From the NCBI GenBank assembly GCA_964017125.1, contig OZ024916.1, positions 62,001-126,000 on the forward strand: a stretch of DNA of 64,000 bases. Reading direction: 5' to 3'. Source of the stretch: Flabesymbios commensalis (lineage: Eukaryota > Annelida > Polychaeta > Terebellida > Flabelligeridae). The position numbers and the translations under genes are program-made. The notes under the pieces were generated by a model. The model searched no databases and was not told where the DNA came from. It saw only the letters and a list, made by a program, of their open reading frames with translations. This document shows positions 57,901 to 64,000 of this stretch, piece after piece (positions within the stretch are counted from its first letter, which is position 1; each line of letters opens with the position of its first letter).

Positions 57901-60900
57901 GACCAAAGAAGGCACCTTTTATGTCATAGGCGGACTGAACGACTGGCAGATATAGTTAGCCAGCGTCTTGATTTTGTTTGAAATTCTGAAATATACGAGT
58001 GCTCTCTGATCTCATTTTTTAACCTACCGAAGTGGATCCGTGGCCAGCTTATAAAAAGAACCTTAATTATAATTACGTTGATCACAACACAACAAGTGAC
58101 AAGGGGTGACAATCAGACTTGACAGGAGTAGCGCACACCAGCTACTAATTGCCATCGTTACAGGTGTAAGGTGTGACGTTGACGATTCCATGGATGACAG
58201 GTGACAATCACACCCCAAGAGATTGACAGGTAAGGATAGCAGCTCGGGGGTGACATCTGCAGCTTCATGATATATTACAGCCAACATCTATGACTCATCT
58301 AATATGTAGATCACTGAAACATCATGTAGTATACTGTCCATTTTTTGCCTGCAAGCTTAGGATGGGACAGTGTTAGTCACATTAAGATAAACTAATGAAA
58401 AATAAACATATGAACAAGAACGAGGAACAACATAAGAACAACATAAGAAAAATACAGTAGACCTGGGCACACGGCTTCCAGGGATAGCCAGTAACGTTAG
58501 TAGCTATTTAATTAGTTGACAACAAAAGCCAGCTGCAATCTTCGACTGGCCTGCAACACATTAGCATGATTATAGGCGATAATATAGACTATGGAGCCAG
58601 CCATCCCCCTCGCAGTTCAGTTAATTGTGTGTCCAACCACGGAGCTACTTCGTTAGGCCTATGTACCGGTACACTACTAGTAATGGTACTATACGTATAG
58701 TCTGTCCGACGGTGGAGGATGGTCCAAAATGAAAGTTAGCTTTTCGGTATCCAGTCAGTCAATTCTCAACCGATTTTCATGAAATTTTGTAAACACTATT
58801 TTCTAGTCATTTGGCCTCGATCCTGAAAATGTCGTAAAAAAATATTGTTTAGTTCAAAAGTTAGATTATTTGACATACATGTAGTAAATGTCTATTTATG
58901 ACGCTCCACTATAACATGTATAAACCCATTAACTTCTGTTCCCTTTTTTTCTCAGAATTGCGTTACATGTCAAATGGTCTACAGGGCTCGTCAAATTTCT
59001 AGAATGGTTGGTAGCTACCAACATTAAAAGTTTGGTAGCCCCCAATGCCTATCGGTAGCCCAGATAAAAGTGTTGCTCTCGTAGTCGGATAATAAAGTGT
59101 AGAGTATGAGGCACCCTCTCTCATGATTGGTTGGGGTCTGGTGGATTTCAAGTATCATGACTAGTAGACTAAGAGTCTAATGTCGTATGACTATATCTTT
59201 AGAAGGCCGACAGTATTTATATTAGAATCTAATTTGTATAATTATATAGAGCCTATAGCTATATTGTATATAACAGACTAGCCTTTCTTTTCAAGCATTT
59301 AATTATTTAGACTTATAAATAAGTATGTCCATTTTCAGTAAAAATGTCTTGTTATCACCATGATCACATGATTATTCTACTGTACATATTGTGTGTGGGT
59401 TGTTCTAAAAAAATATATGCAAGTTAATTGACTTGCCACTGCCAGCTTATAAATATGTTGTTTAAACTTCAATTTTGTTGAGAGAGGTGACAGCTAGGAA
59501 AACCCACAATAAAACTACTACTTAGCCTACTGGTAGGCCTATATGTACACTGCCCCTGTCTGGTTGGAACAGGCTACACAGTGCTCTGTGTAGCCTATAT
59601 GTAGTAGGGCCCACCAGTAAGTGACAGTCTTTGAATGACCACGTCCACGGGGGACAATGTGTTTACGAACAAAGCTGAACAAGCGTAGGGCCTACATGTA
59701 GGCTACATGTATGCTGCGTTACTGCAGTGTACCTTGCAGAGTTTGATATGGTTTTGCATACTGATTACTGTAGTGCTAAGCAGTTTTATGTAGGCCTACA
59801 CATCACCTAATGCTAATTGTGGTTTTCCTTATACAAAAATGATGGCAACGTACGATTAACAATACGTACAGTCCCATATGAAAAGACACTTCGTCGTCAT
59901 AATTATAAAGAAAAGCCATCAGATCTCTGCTGATCAACACGTGCGTGTATGACGCGCTGGAATGTGGCGTTGTGCCAGTATCTGACTTAAAACAGCCTAT
60001 TCTACCTACAGTAACTTCCCCAAATTTCCCCATTCATAAAATTTTATTTTATAGCTATCAATCTTGACATAAAATAAACGGATTTGTACATTATTCTAAT
60101 ATCCGTTGTTTATAGGTATAATTTATATATTTCTAATGCTTCAAATTTAATTTCCCGCAGATATTATTATAATTAGGTAGTGTGCTTGACACAGGTCAAA
60201 GGACATGCAAATATTGACCAACAGCGTTCTCGAAATAACTAAATTTATGCAACCGAGTCGGATCTGTATCTTCCGTGAAAAACAAGATGGCGGAGCTCGG
60301 AATTCACGGAATCTCAACATAAACAATGGTCAAATCGTGTACAAATATGAACTTTTTGACAGAGCGATTTAAACTAGAGCAAGTGAAAGAATATAGTCTT
60401 TGGAATATACCACATAATTTTCAGAAACATCCGACAAGAAAAAACACTAATAGTAAGCCAATAGCAAAGTGTTGTTTTCTCGTATAAACGGATGCACGGC
60501 GCACAACGTGGTAATTACGCTGGCATTGCTACTGGTAGCCCACCGGACTCTGGCTGCTACCGATGTGGTAGCCCCCCTAGCTCAACTGGAACCCCGTGCT
60601 CCCGGGCACCTGATTTGACGAGGCCTGGTCTAACTTTTGAAATACTCAATGGCATTTCGCGAAATTTTTAGGGTTTTTGCCAAATGACTAGATAATAATG
60701 GTTGCAAAATTTGGTGACAATCACTTGAGAATTGACTGACTGGATACCGAAAAACTAACTTTCATTTTGGACCATCCTCCACCGTCGGACAGACTTTAGT
60801 CCATGTTATCGCATTAATATTTTCTAGTGAATTCTGATTTTACAATGTACTATATTTCCCATAGCAGCTCAACACTGCTTACACAAAATGCATCATGGCA

Positions 60901-61411
60901 TGGGAAATAATTTTATTATTAGACTAGACTCTATATGCCTCAAAGCTCAAAATTAAATGTATTTTTTTTTTTAAATTAAGGTTCAAGTTAGGCTCTCTCT
61001 TATCTCGTCTCTCTCCCTGCTCATCATTGCGGGTTTTTGAGGCTCTCTCGTGTCTCTCGTTTTTTTTTACTCTCTCGCTTTTCATCACAGTCTCTCTCGT
61101 GTTTTTAGGCTCTCTCGATTTTCATCACCACGCTCTCTCGTAATCTCTCGCTGTTCATCACGACACTGGTGTGTACAGTGTAGCTTGTCAGTGATTGAGT
61201 GAGCGATAATACAATGATTTTTGTAATATATGTTTTATCACAGCTTAGATACAATAAATTAGAGTATTGAAATATTATTCTGTTACAAAATGTAACCAGT
61301 TTTATAACAGAAAGCTATGACCGACTTTGTAATGATTTCAACATCTTCAATCAATGAAAACAATTTCTGTTTCGTGGACGAATTGGTCATCGTTGTTGAC
61401 GCCGCCATCAT
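39697..61411 (-). CDS. MED4: MED4, Mediator complex subunit 4 (six coding exons)
   Basis: MED4 is a middle-module subunit of Mediator, the nuclear coactivator that links enhancer-bound factors to RNA polymerase II. The minus-strand exons 61411-61326, 50688-50570, 49356-49241, 46660-46516, 45099-45028 and 39917-39697 join with matching phases into 759 nt (252 aa plus stop; human MED4 has 270). Diagnostic blocks in order are [16 protein letters not shown]...[33 protein letters not shown] (coiled coil), [53 protein letters not shown] and the C-terminal [16 protein letters not shown]. These follow vertebrate MED4 almost block for block. All exons look intact; introns are 0.9 to 10.6 kb and full of repeats. 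Weakest points are the exon 1 donor (GTCGGT) and the unknown 5' UTR. Confidence 0.93.
39974..40206 (+). mobile_element. TTAA-CCCTT MITE copy in MED4 intron 5
   Basis: Bounded by TTAA at both ends: TTAACCCTTAAAACGCTG and CCGGCGCTGAAAGGGTTAA, with the TCTGACATCTGTAGATGACA palindrome inside. It lies close to the exon 6 acceptor. Confidence 0.88.
40511..40685 (-). mobile_element. truncated TTAA-CCCTT MITE copy
   Basis: Reverse orientation: GTTAGCCCTCTTACAGTGCG, TCAGAATCTGACGTCTGCAG palindrome, GTAGACCCATAACATAGGTA. It stops at GATTTCAAAT, before the second terminal repeat. Confidence 0.8.
40705..42525. repeat. about 160-bp tandem array with TAGCCCGCC borders
   Basis: About ten units of roughly 160-167 bp: AAGTTATCGCGCCCACAAGG, TCAAATTATTGACGTAAAAT, CAATAAATCGGCCATTTT with a T-run of 8-15, then GCCATTATTGAACTTGTCC and TTAGTAACATGCATAAC. 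The block is bounded by TAGCCCGCC (40712) and GGCGGGCTA (42511), inverted repeats that may mark a transposon with an amplified interior. A SINE is inserted at 41250-41562. Located in MED4 intron 5. Confidence 0.88.
41250..41562 (-). mobile_element. dimeric tRNA-derived SINE, 14-bp TSD
   Basis: 313 bp, sense on the minus strand, flanked by perfect 14-bp duplications CTACTTATAAGTAA (41236-41249 and 41563-41576). Module 1 has A box TAGGGTAGTGG (41551-41541) and B box GGTTCGGTTCC (41508-41498). Module 2 has A box TGACCGAGAGG (41419-41409) and a B-box-like GGCTCGAATTTCGAATCC (41382-41365). Both pairs are spaced about 54 bp, like a tRNA. A 120-bp body ends CGATTCATTTCATTTATT. It interrupts the 160-bp array. 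Confidence 0.92.
42555..42970. repeat. about 150-bp tandem repeat, three copies
   Basis: GTTCTATGCACA(A/G)..CTTTCAAA with AATTGAAAT(C/T) and GGGA(A/G)G..AGAAGCATTTCTT recurs at about 42600, 42730 and 42880. MED4 intron 5; noncoding. Confidence 0.8.
42971..43456. other. possible LINE 3' tail and C-rich tract
   Basis: GTCAATAAAATATCTGTCTG followed by (TGTC)n at 43284-43310 looks like a microsatellite-type LINE 3' end, but no LINE body was recognised upstream. A C-rich run of about 40 bp lies at 43356-43400. Confidence 0.4.
43457..43945 (+). mobile_element. TTAA MITE (TATGCTGC type) with nested TTAA MITE
   Basis: The outer copy starts TTAACCCTTATGCTGCTGGG and, after the insert, continues CGAATTGCTAAATTGTGGTT, CGTCATTTGAAGCTTGAAAT as in the reversed copy at 38321-38566. 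Its right end is worn. The inner element at about 43493-43731 has ends TTAACCCTTTAAGCTC and GCTTGAAAGGTTTAA. Two rounds of insertion by related TTAA-targeting elements. Confidence 0.75.
43946..44387. other. intron 5 sequence, nothing recognised
   Basis: No gene or clear repeat. A GC-richer patch at 44150-44310 has no coding signature. Confidence 0.4.
44388..44665 (+). mobile_element. TTAA-CCCTT MITE with triplicated end
   Basis: The left end phrase CCCTTACAATGCTGA occurs three times in a row (44388-44432), then the family body (AAATCATCTTAAATGTCTTA, TTATGGGTCTACGGCCATTA) and the right end CGCCGAAAGGGTTAA. Confidence 0.85.
44666..45027. other. intron 5 sequence next to exon 5
   Basis: AT-rich, with (ATA)n at 44870-44890 and scraps of the TTCAAGTGGATGAAA phrase also seen in the neighbouring MITE family. 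Confidence 0.45.
45028..45099 (-). CDS. MED4: MED4 exon 5
   Basis: 72 nt, acceptor TGATTTAG, donor ACAG-GTGAGA. Continues the WVPG motif with [20 protein letters not shown] and VQT, matching human GDPRRPYPTDLEMRSGLLG. Phase 1 in and out. Confidence 0.95.
45560..46400. repeat. about 160-bp tandem repeat in MED4 intron 4
   Basis: Five imperfect units containing AGATTAAAGAAGGCTGCCAA, CCGGATATTTTC, TCTGAAAAATTGATG, GTTGAATATTGA(A/G)T and GGGTGACAAGGT(C/T)CTAATTTG. It occupies most of intron 4. Noncoding. Confidence 0.88.
46516..46660 (-). CDS. MED4: MED4 exon 4
   Basis: 145 nt, acceptor ACATGTACTTGCAG, donor CCAG-GTAAAT. Encodes [39 protein letters not shown] and AAPPTWVPG, the best-conserved part of MED4. 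The acceptor itself is the first unit of a 25-bp tandem array that fills the next 1.4 kb of the intron, so dozens of near-identical acceptor-like sites lie upstream. There is no ordinary polypyrimidine tract. Confidence 0.95.
46662..48090 (-). repeat. 25-bp array built from the MED4 exon 4 acceptor
   Basis: More than 50 units of 25 bp; sense (minus) unit CTTATTACATGTACTTGCAG followed by GCTAT or GTTAT. The unit nearest the exon is the real acceptor plus the first exon bases. Three units (46929-46949, 47966-47985, 48064-48083) carry GCTACATC(A/C/T)AT(C/T)TATC, copying exon 4's GCTACAGCAATCTATC. Since 25 is not a multiple of three and no phase has a stop, long meaningless open frames result, one running in frame into exon 4. 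Confidence 0.95.
48145..48690. repeat. 34-bp tandem array in MED4 intron 3
   Basis: About sixteen units TTTAGCATATACATTGCACC plus AGGCATCACAGACA, nearly identical, with a TCTGTG variant twice near 48560 and 48620. It follows directly on the 25-bp array. Noncoding. Confidence 0.95.
48761..48987 (-). mobile_element. TTAA-CCCTT MITE copy, intron 3
   Basis: Reverse-oriented copy from TTAACCCTTACAGTGCGG to CAGCGCCTTAAGGGTTAA, with TTAA at both borders and a shortened central palindrome. Confidence 0.88.
49241..49356 (-). CDS. MED4: MED4 exon 3 (coiled coil)
   Basis: 116 nt, acceptor GTGTTTTTTCAG, donor CTG-GTAAGC. Encodes [17 protein letters not shown] and [19 protein letters not shown] with heptad-like spacing, the MED4 coiled coil used to pair with other middle-module subunits. 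It ends in phase 0. The 75 bp of intron upstream of the acceptor are duplicated in tandem (49361-49517). Confidence 0.93.
49361..49517 (-). repeat. tandem duplication of the exon 3 upstream intron
   Basis: About 75 bp (ACACAAATTGAGGTAAGT to AATTATACACAACTTGAAGC) is present twice in a row. The copy nearest exon 3 includes the pyrimidine run of its acceptor. The second copy keeps the pyrimidine run but lacks a usable AG. Confidence 0.9.
49552..49804 (-). mobile_element. TTAA-CCCTT MITE copy, intron 2
   Basis: Reverse copy: CAGTGCGGGGATCG, palindrome TCAGAATCTGATGTCTGTAG-ACGTCAGATTCTGA, GTAGACCCATAACATAGGTA, end GTATTGTAAGGGTTAA with TTAA at 49801-49804. Confidence 0.85.
50139..50441. mobile_element. 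second copy of the 283-bp repeat, intron 2
   Basis: Shares ATTGATGTATTTGCTT, AAAAATTCAACATGG, GAGCTGAGCATGCGGG and CCCACGATTTTGTACGGGGT with 35868-36150. Tips TAGTCG and GGGGCTA. No clear target duplication. Confidence 0.8.
50570..50688 (-). CDS. MED4: MED4 exon 2
   Basis: 119 nt, acceptor TTTTTAG, donor CG-GTATGT. Encodes [35 protein letters not shown] and TLNV. It matches the N-terminal helical region of MED4 (human RELIEML...LELLIHRDGEFQELM). Phase 2 in, phase 1 out. Confidence 0.92.
50707..51030 (-). mobile_element. decayed TTAA-CCCTT MITE and short duplication, intron 1
   Basis: GCAGATTCTGACGTCTAAAG, GTAGACCCATAACAGGTATT and TTTGGTCTCCAAGG identify the family; the ends are rearranged. 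It is followed by a 47-bp phrase given twice (GGATTAAGTACTGTAGTCGA, CATCAGTGTGCTGAGGGTTA). Its GTCGACATCAGTG core also occurs in every unit of the 72-bp minisatellite at 38575-39655. Confidence 0.7.
51031..52010. other. intron 1, AT-rich, no gene recognised
   Basis: TTTTTCAGTCAATTCTCAAC at 51055 resembles the arm of the fold-back at 58700-60794, so this may be a worn relative. Nothing else supported. Confidence 0.4.
52011..52354. mobile_element. second copy of the 342-bp hAT-like MITE, intron 1
   Basis: GTTAGAAGGATCTCGCCCTC at the left and GTGGAGGGTGGTGTTTGCTA at the right are imperfect inverted ends. The interior matches 23309-23650 throughout (AAACGTAAGATACTCACATC, CAGCTGAGTGGATGCATAAA, GTTAAATCGATCG). 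Confidence 0.85.
52355..52979. other. intron 1, no recognised gene
   Basis: A 100-codon plus-strand frame at 52667-52969 is Lys-rich because of A-runs and shows no motif. Probably noncoding. Confidence 0.45.
53721..54953. mobile_element. 1.23-kb hAT-like element, 6-bp TSD CACATG
   Basis: Inverted ends CAGTGAAGGATTTGAGGCC and GGCTTTAAATCCTTTACTG, flanked by CACATG (53715-53720 and 54954-54959). Removing it and one CACATG restores the LINE as [14 protein letters not shown], the expected RT sequence. TCACCGACCC words recur near both ends (53780-53810, 54865-54910). No transposase frame was recognised, so it is non-autonomous. A CCCAG palindromic MITE is nested at 54059-54157. Confidence 0.92.
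54059..54157. mobile_element. 99-bp palindromic MITE nested in the hAT-like element
   Basis: Ends CCCGGCAAGCACCAAACATT and GTCTCGTGATTGCTGGG, inner GCCCAACATTAGGCCAGCAT. Related to 37388-37496. Confidence 0.75.
55601..58699. other. intron 1, mostly unassigned
   Basis: A hairpin-forming inverted repeat lies at 56560-56610 and 56758-56805 (TTTTCATCTTCCCCCAGCAT against ATGTTAGGGGAAGATGAAAA). An A15/T19 run is at 57139-57172. A 60-bp palindromic MITE-like piece is at 57618-57680. Short frames here (for example 56704-56489 and 57455-57733) have no recognised motif. No coding exon of MED4 is needed here, because exon 1 and exon 2 join exactly. Confidence 0.5.
57618..57680. mobile_element. tiny palindromic MITE-like element
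   Basis: CCCACTGGGCACACGATGTT and CATGTGCCCAATAGG are near-inverted ends around TTGCGTTGAATCAACGTCGC. About 63 bp; family unknown. Confidence 0.55.
58700..60794. mobile_element. fold-back element with about 100-bp inverted ends
   Basis: GTCTGTCCGACGGTGGAGGA, TGGTCCAAAATGAAAGTTAG and GTATCCAGTCAGTCAATTCT on the left are mirrored at the right end. Less similar arms continue towards the centre, and the element without its insert is about 444 bp. A 1.65-kb hAT-like element is nested at 58982-60627. Related to the fold-back at 21168-21432. Target duplication not identified. Located in MED4 intron 1. Confidence 0.88.
58982..60627. mobile_element. 1.65-kb hAT-like element, 5-bp TSD GTCTA, nested
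   Basis: Inverted ends CAGGGCTCGTCAAAT and ATTTGACGAGGCCTG (one mismatch), flanked by GTCTA (58977-58981 and 60628-60632). Removal restores AAATGGTCTAACTTTTGAAA, exactly the sequence in the related fold-back at 21338. GGTAGCCCCC occurs subterminally at both ends. No transposase was recognised; the 76-codon frame at 60033-59803 is unexplained. Confidence 0.9.
60985..61170 (-). promoter_or_regulatory. GAGA-type repeat tract in MED4 intron 1
   Basis: On the MED4 sense strand CGAGAGAG(A/C) recurs about ten times in 180 bp, with GTGATGAAAA(A/T)CGAGAG phrases, beginning about 155 bp after exon 1. GAGA tracts bind GAF-like and other zinc-finger factors near promoters in several animals. Whether this one is regulatory is inference; it could also be a simple repeat. 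Confidence 0.4.
61326..61411 (-). CDS. MED4: MED4 exon 1 (start codon)
   Basis: Two adjacent ATGs (61411 and 61408) open [18 protein letters not shown] then [10 protein letters not shown], matching the human segment that precedes SRELIEML. The exon ends ACA-AA before GTCGGT. With exon 2 this spells T-K-E-L-L, aligning without a gap to S-R-E-L-I. The donor has C at +3 and is weak. An alternative GTCATA three bases further would break the phase. Sense upstream DNA has ATTGG (inverted CCAAT) about 15 nt before the ATG and no TATA box. Confidence 0.8.
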
Positions 61412-61689
61412 GAGGGAAGTTCGACCAATAAAAATGAGTGTTACAAATGAGTTTTAGGCCGTAGTCGATAGAATCATCGCTATAATATTCTGTAATCTCG
61501 GCCATTGTGGATCTCGTGCAAATTGATCTCGCTTCAGATTAATAATAATAATTATAATCATAATAGGCCTAAAAATCATAACATTTATAGCGCCGATTCT
61601 CATATAGATTCACAGGCGCTTTAATATTGTTTTATTATTTTATTATTATTTTAAAATGTACCAAATGAACAATTAAAATCAGTATATTT
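61412..61689 (-). promoter_or_regulatory. presumed MED4 upstream region
   Basis: Sense upstream of the MED4 start: inverted CCAAT (ATTGG) close to the ATG, no TATA box. A (TAA)n patch lies near 61540 and a GCGCC...GGCGCT hairpin at 61590-61620. The transcription start is not visible. Positional inference only. Confidence 0.35.
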
Positions 61690-61828
61690 AATGAAAAAAA
61701 TCAGCAAAGATTTACCTGATATGGGACACAGTCCCTTTGGACCCATGCAAAACTTTATCATCACTGTGCCTGGAGTCACCAAATTACTAAAAACACTCAA
61801 AATTCACAAAGCCGCAGGCCCTGATGTT
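61690..61828 (+). mobile_element. LINE RT N-terminal scrap
   Basis: Plus strand reads FLMKKISKDLPDMGHSPFGP, MQNFIITVPGVTKLLKTLKI and HKAAGPDV, the region just before RT block 1 in LINEs of the 52980-55600 type. It ends abruptly in T-rich DNA beside the Gypsy-type LTR. Confidence 0.75.
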
Positions 61829-61865
61829 TTTTTATTATTGTTAGTTTTTTTTTTATTATTCACCA

Positions 61866-62239
61866 TGTAAGTGTAGGGCTTCTCACTAATAGGGGATTAG
61901 TGGGACAAGCCCCAACTCACTTCACTTCAGTCTTCATTCCCGTCGGGACGACGGGACACAAATAACTTGTTTAATTAATTTTTCAGTTTATTCTTGTTTA
62001 TTTAGTCTAGACGTTGTAACAACTTTAGTGCACACATTTCCACGCAGAACGCGACAACCTAGCCAGCGGCTCAGCGCTTGAGTCTAGTGAGACATCCGCT
62101 CGACTCGGCAGCCTGGGAGTAAGTGACGCGCATCGCTTGATGCGGCGCGATACGAAATTGAGGCTAGGCGGGCTACCGCCTTTCGTCAAAGGCCGGAAAC
62201 GCCCGAACCAGCCCGAACGGTGAGACGCGGGTTCACACA
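61866..62239 (-). repeat. LTR (downstream in sense)
   Basis: 374 bp, sense ends TGTGTGAAC...CACTTACA, adjacent to the purine tract. GC-rich U3-like part, AT-rich part with TTTATTCTTGTTTATT on the plus strand. Confidence 0.88.
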
Positions 62240-62639
62240 TTACCCCCGGGTTTAGTGCAAATGTATGAAACAAACTAACTTGTGGAAACTGCGTCGGTTC
62301 CGGTTCCGCTTGGAAAGTGCACACAAACGTATACATTAAGCAAACAATAAAACAGTCAGGTTTGAAAATACAGCGTGGGTGGTTGGTTAACATTATAGTC
62401 GCAGCGTTACGAAGTAAAATTATCGATCCTATCCTCTCAACCCCAAAGTTCCAATCCTCTTAACACCAAAGTTCCAATCCTCGTAACACCAAATTTCCAA
62501 TCCTCTTAACACCAATGTTCCTTGAATAATTAGGAATGCTGCTACGCTATGTGTAATGACCAACTGATATGATTTTAATTAATACATATAACACTGAGTA
62601 GTAAAAATATCTGCTAAGGTGATTTAGTTAAATTGTATT

Positions 62640-63630
62640 TGACTTATTCAACTTAATTTTGCCAGGCCTGGCAAATTTATATTTACAAATTATGACTATT
62701 ATTACTTCGGTACATGCGGTTGACGGTGAAAACGTTCGACCATGCCGTTCGACTGGGGGTGGTAGCTCGTTGTACGATTTCGTACTATCCCGAACTGGTT
62801 GCATAAACCATCCCATAATTTTGATTCGAACTGGGCGCCCCTATCTGTGGTGATAGTGGCGGGAGTCTCAAAACGTGCTATCCACCCACTGAAAAAGTCA
62901 TCGGCGACAGTTTCGGCTTGAATATCCACAATAGGAATAGCTTCAGGCCAACGTGTGAAACAATCGATGCAAGTCAGTAAATATCTAAAACCGTCAGCGT
63001 AAGGCAGGGGTCCGACAATATTGATGTGAGCGTGGTCAAATCGCTCGGTAGGTTTAGTGAATTTGCCGAGACTGGCTGATTGTGGCGAGAAATTTTGGCG
63101 GTCTGACAGAACGGCACCATTTGGTGATATCTATGTTCATTCCATGCCATACAAATCTCAAATTTATCAAAGGCTTGGTAGCTCTGTGCGATGGATGACC
63201 TAAGCCATATAGATTTAAGAAAACGGTTTTTCGAAATCCTTCTGTCAGATACGGTCGATTGTGTCCTGTTGACACGTCGCACCAAATCAAATGGTTATCA
63301 AATGACTTGAGCAGTTGAAAGTTTATAGTAGACGAAGTTGAATGTCGCAATCGCGTGAATTCCGCATCTAAAGCTTGATTTGCGCTTAATTCTTTGTAAT
63401 TTATTGCTGATGTATTGTCTATGACTGACACTGATGGTCGTGACAGCGCGTCAGTGACGAAATTTGTCTCGCCTTTCACGTATCTTATATCCGTAGTAAA
63501 CTCGGCTATGAAAGCCAACTGTCTTGACTGTCGCAGTGATGGACGTTCAGTAGCTGATGACATTACAAAAGTTAAAGGTTTGTGGTCAGTATTTACGAAA
63601 AAGTTACGGCCTTCTAGTCGGGGTCACCAA
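62640..63630 (-). pseudogene. pol remnant: RNase H, integrase zinc finger and core
   Basis: Sense order: an RNase H C-terminal segment with the VKGETNFVTDALSRP signature of Gypsy-type pol, then the integrase HHCC finger region (HPSHRATKPLI), then the integrase core with TTDRGAQFES and NGMVERFHR. This order is that of Ty3/Gypsy and retroviral-like pol. Fossil; the reading frame is broken in several places. Confidence 0.85.
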
Positions 63631-64000
63631 TGTAAGTGTAGGGCTTCTCACTAATAGGAGATTAGTGGGACAAGCCCCAACTCACTTCACTTCAGTCTTC
63701 ATTCCCGTCGGGACGACGGAACACAAATAACTTGGTTAATTCATTTTTCAGTTCATTCTTGTTTATTTAGTCTGAACGTTGTAACAATTTTAGTGCACAC
63801 AGTTCTACGCAGAACGCGACAACCTAGCCAGCGGCTCGGCGCTTGAGTCTAGCGAGAGGTCTGCTCGACTCGGCAGCCTGGGAGTAAGTGACGCGCATCG
63901 CTTGATGCGGCGCGATTCGAAATTGAGGCTAGGCAGGCTACCGTCTGTCGTCAAAGGTCGGAAACGCCCGAACGAGCCCGAGCGGTGAGACGCGGGTTCC
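63631..64000 (-). repeat. LTR (upstream in sense), cut by window edge
   Basis: 370 bp visible, collinear with the other LTR; only about four terminal bases lie outside the window. The primer binding site follows directly in sense. Confidence 0.88.

Larger units (their letters stand above)
61866..64000 (-). mobile_element. Ty3/Gypsy-type LTR element, incomplete fossil
   Basis: Two matching LTRs (61866-62239 and 63631 to the window edge) enclose 1.4 kb with only RNase H/integrase-type pol sequence, read on the minus strand. The priming site next to the upstream LTR (63614-63629) suits tRNA-Trp, and a purine tract (sense AAACCCGGGGGTAA, 62240-62253) abuts the other LTR. The LTRs differ at roughly 6% of positions by eye, so it is an old insertion. 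The element is clearly broken, lacking recognisable gag, protease and RT, with several breaks in what remains. Confidence 0.88.

Noticed and set aside
1-64000. Frequent TAGGCCTA palindrome through the window
   Set aside because: Seen at many unrelated places (for example 21485, 35201, 57715, 59536), but without background counts I cannot say that it is enriched or part of a single element.

Overview
This is a repeat-saturated stretch of metazoan nuclear DNA, most likely from a marine invertebrate. The evidence is introns with GT/AG borders, several LINE clades, tRNA-derived SINEs, hAT-like and TTAA-type MITEs, a Ty3/Gypsy-type LTR element and long satellite arrays. There is no operon-like gene packing. 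The species cannot be fixed from sequence alone. A deuterostome such as an echinoderm, hemichordate or amphioxus fits the transposon mix, but this is inference.

Only one host gene is recognised with confidence: MED4, the Mediator complex subunit 4 gene, on the minus strand from the start codon at 61411 to the stop at 39697. Six coding exons (61411-61326, 50688-50570, 49356-49241, 46660-46516, 45099-45028, 39917-39697) join with compatible phases into 759 nt, or 252 codons plus stop. The order of conserved blocks is that of animal MED4, ending in the acidic/serine tail. Its 21.7 kb span is about 96% intron. The introns are packed with tandem arrays (25, 34, about 75, about 150 and about 160 bp units), MITEs, a SINE and nested LINE/DNA-transposon insertions. 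Two arrays appear to be seeded by MED4 itself: a 25-bp array copied from the 3' splice site of exon 4, and a 72-bp array just beyond the stop codon whose unit resembles the end of the last exon.

Layout. 1-7594: a 65-bp satellite organised in higher-order repeats of about 1.96 kb, ending in a small fold-back. 7741-8430: a second satellite with a unit of about 54 bp. 8885-11066: a decayed Nimb/I/Jockey-like LINE on the minus strand. 11074-18840: pieces of a CR1-like LINE (minus strand) separated by 4.9 kb that holds a solo LTR with a perfect 5-bp target duplication. 19040-21166: a second LINE (plus strand) with a TTAA-type fold-back MITE inserted precisely. 21603-22110: a possible first exon and CpG/CRE promoter of an unidentified minus-strand gene, split by a 164-bp hAT-like MITE. 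22341-24063: a large fold-back with an 8-bp-TSD MITE nested inside. 24361-34503: a 10.1-kb inverted-repeat element whose ends are built from repeated GAAAGCAAG motifs. It contains another 1.85-kb TIR element, a 431-bp near-perfect palindrome and oppositely oriented internal arrays. 35400-38570: MITE-rich DNA. 38575-61560: MED4 and its repeats. 61690-64000: a LINE scrap followed by an internally incomplete Gypsy-type element with two LTRs.

Many insertions can be read as dated layers because removing the inserted element plus one target duplication restores the host element's sequence (19519-19884, 53721-54953, 58982-60627, 24607-26452, 41250-41562). The strongest candidates for something undescribed are the splice-acceptor minisatellite in MED4 and the 10.1-kb GAAAGCAAG inverted-repeat element. 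All family assignments come from reading motifs by eye; no database search was possible.
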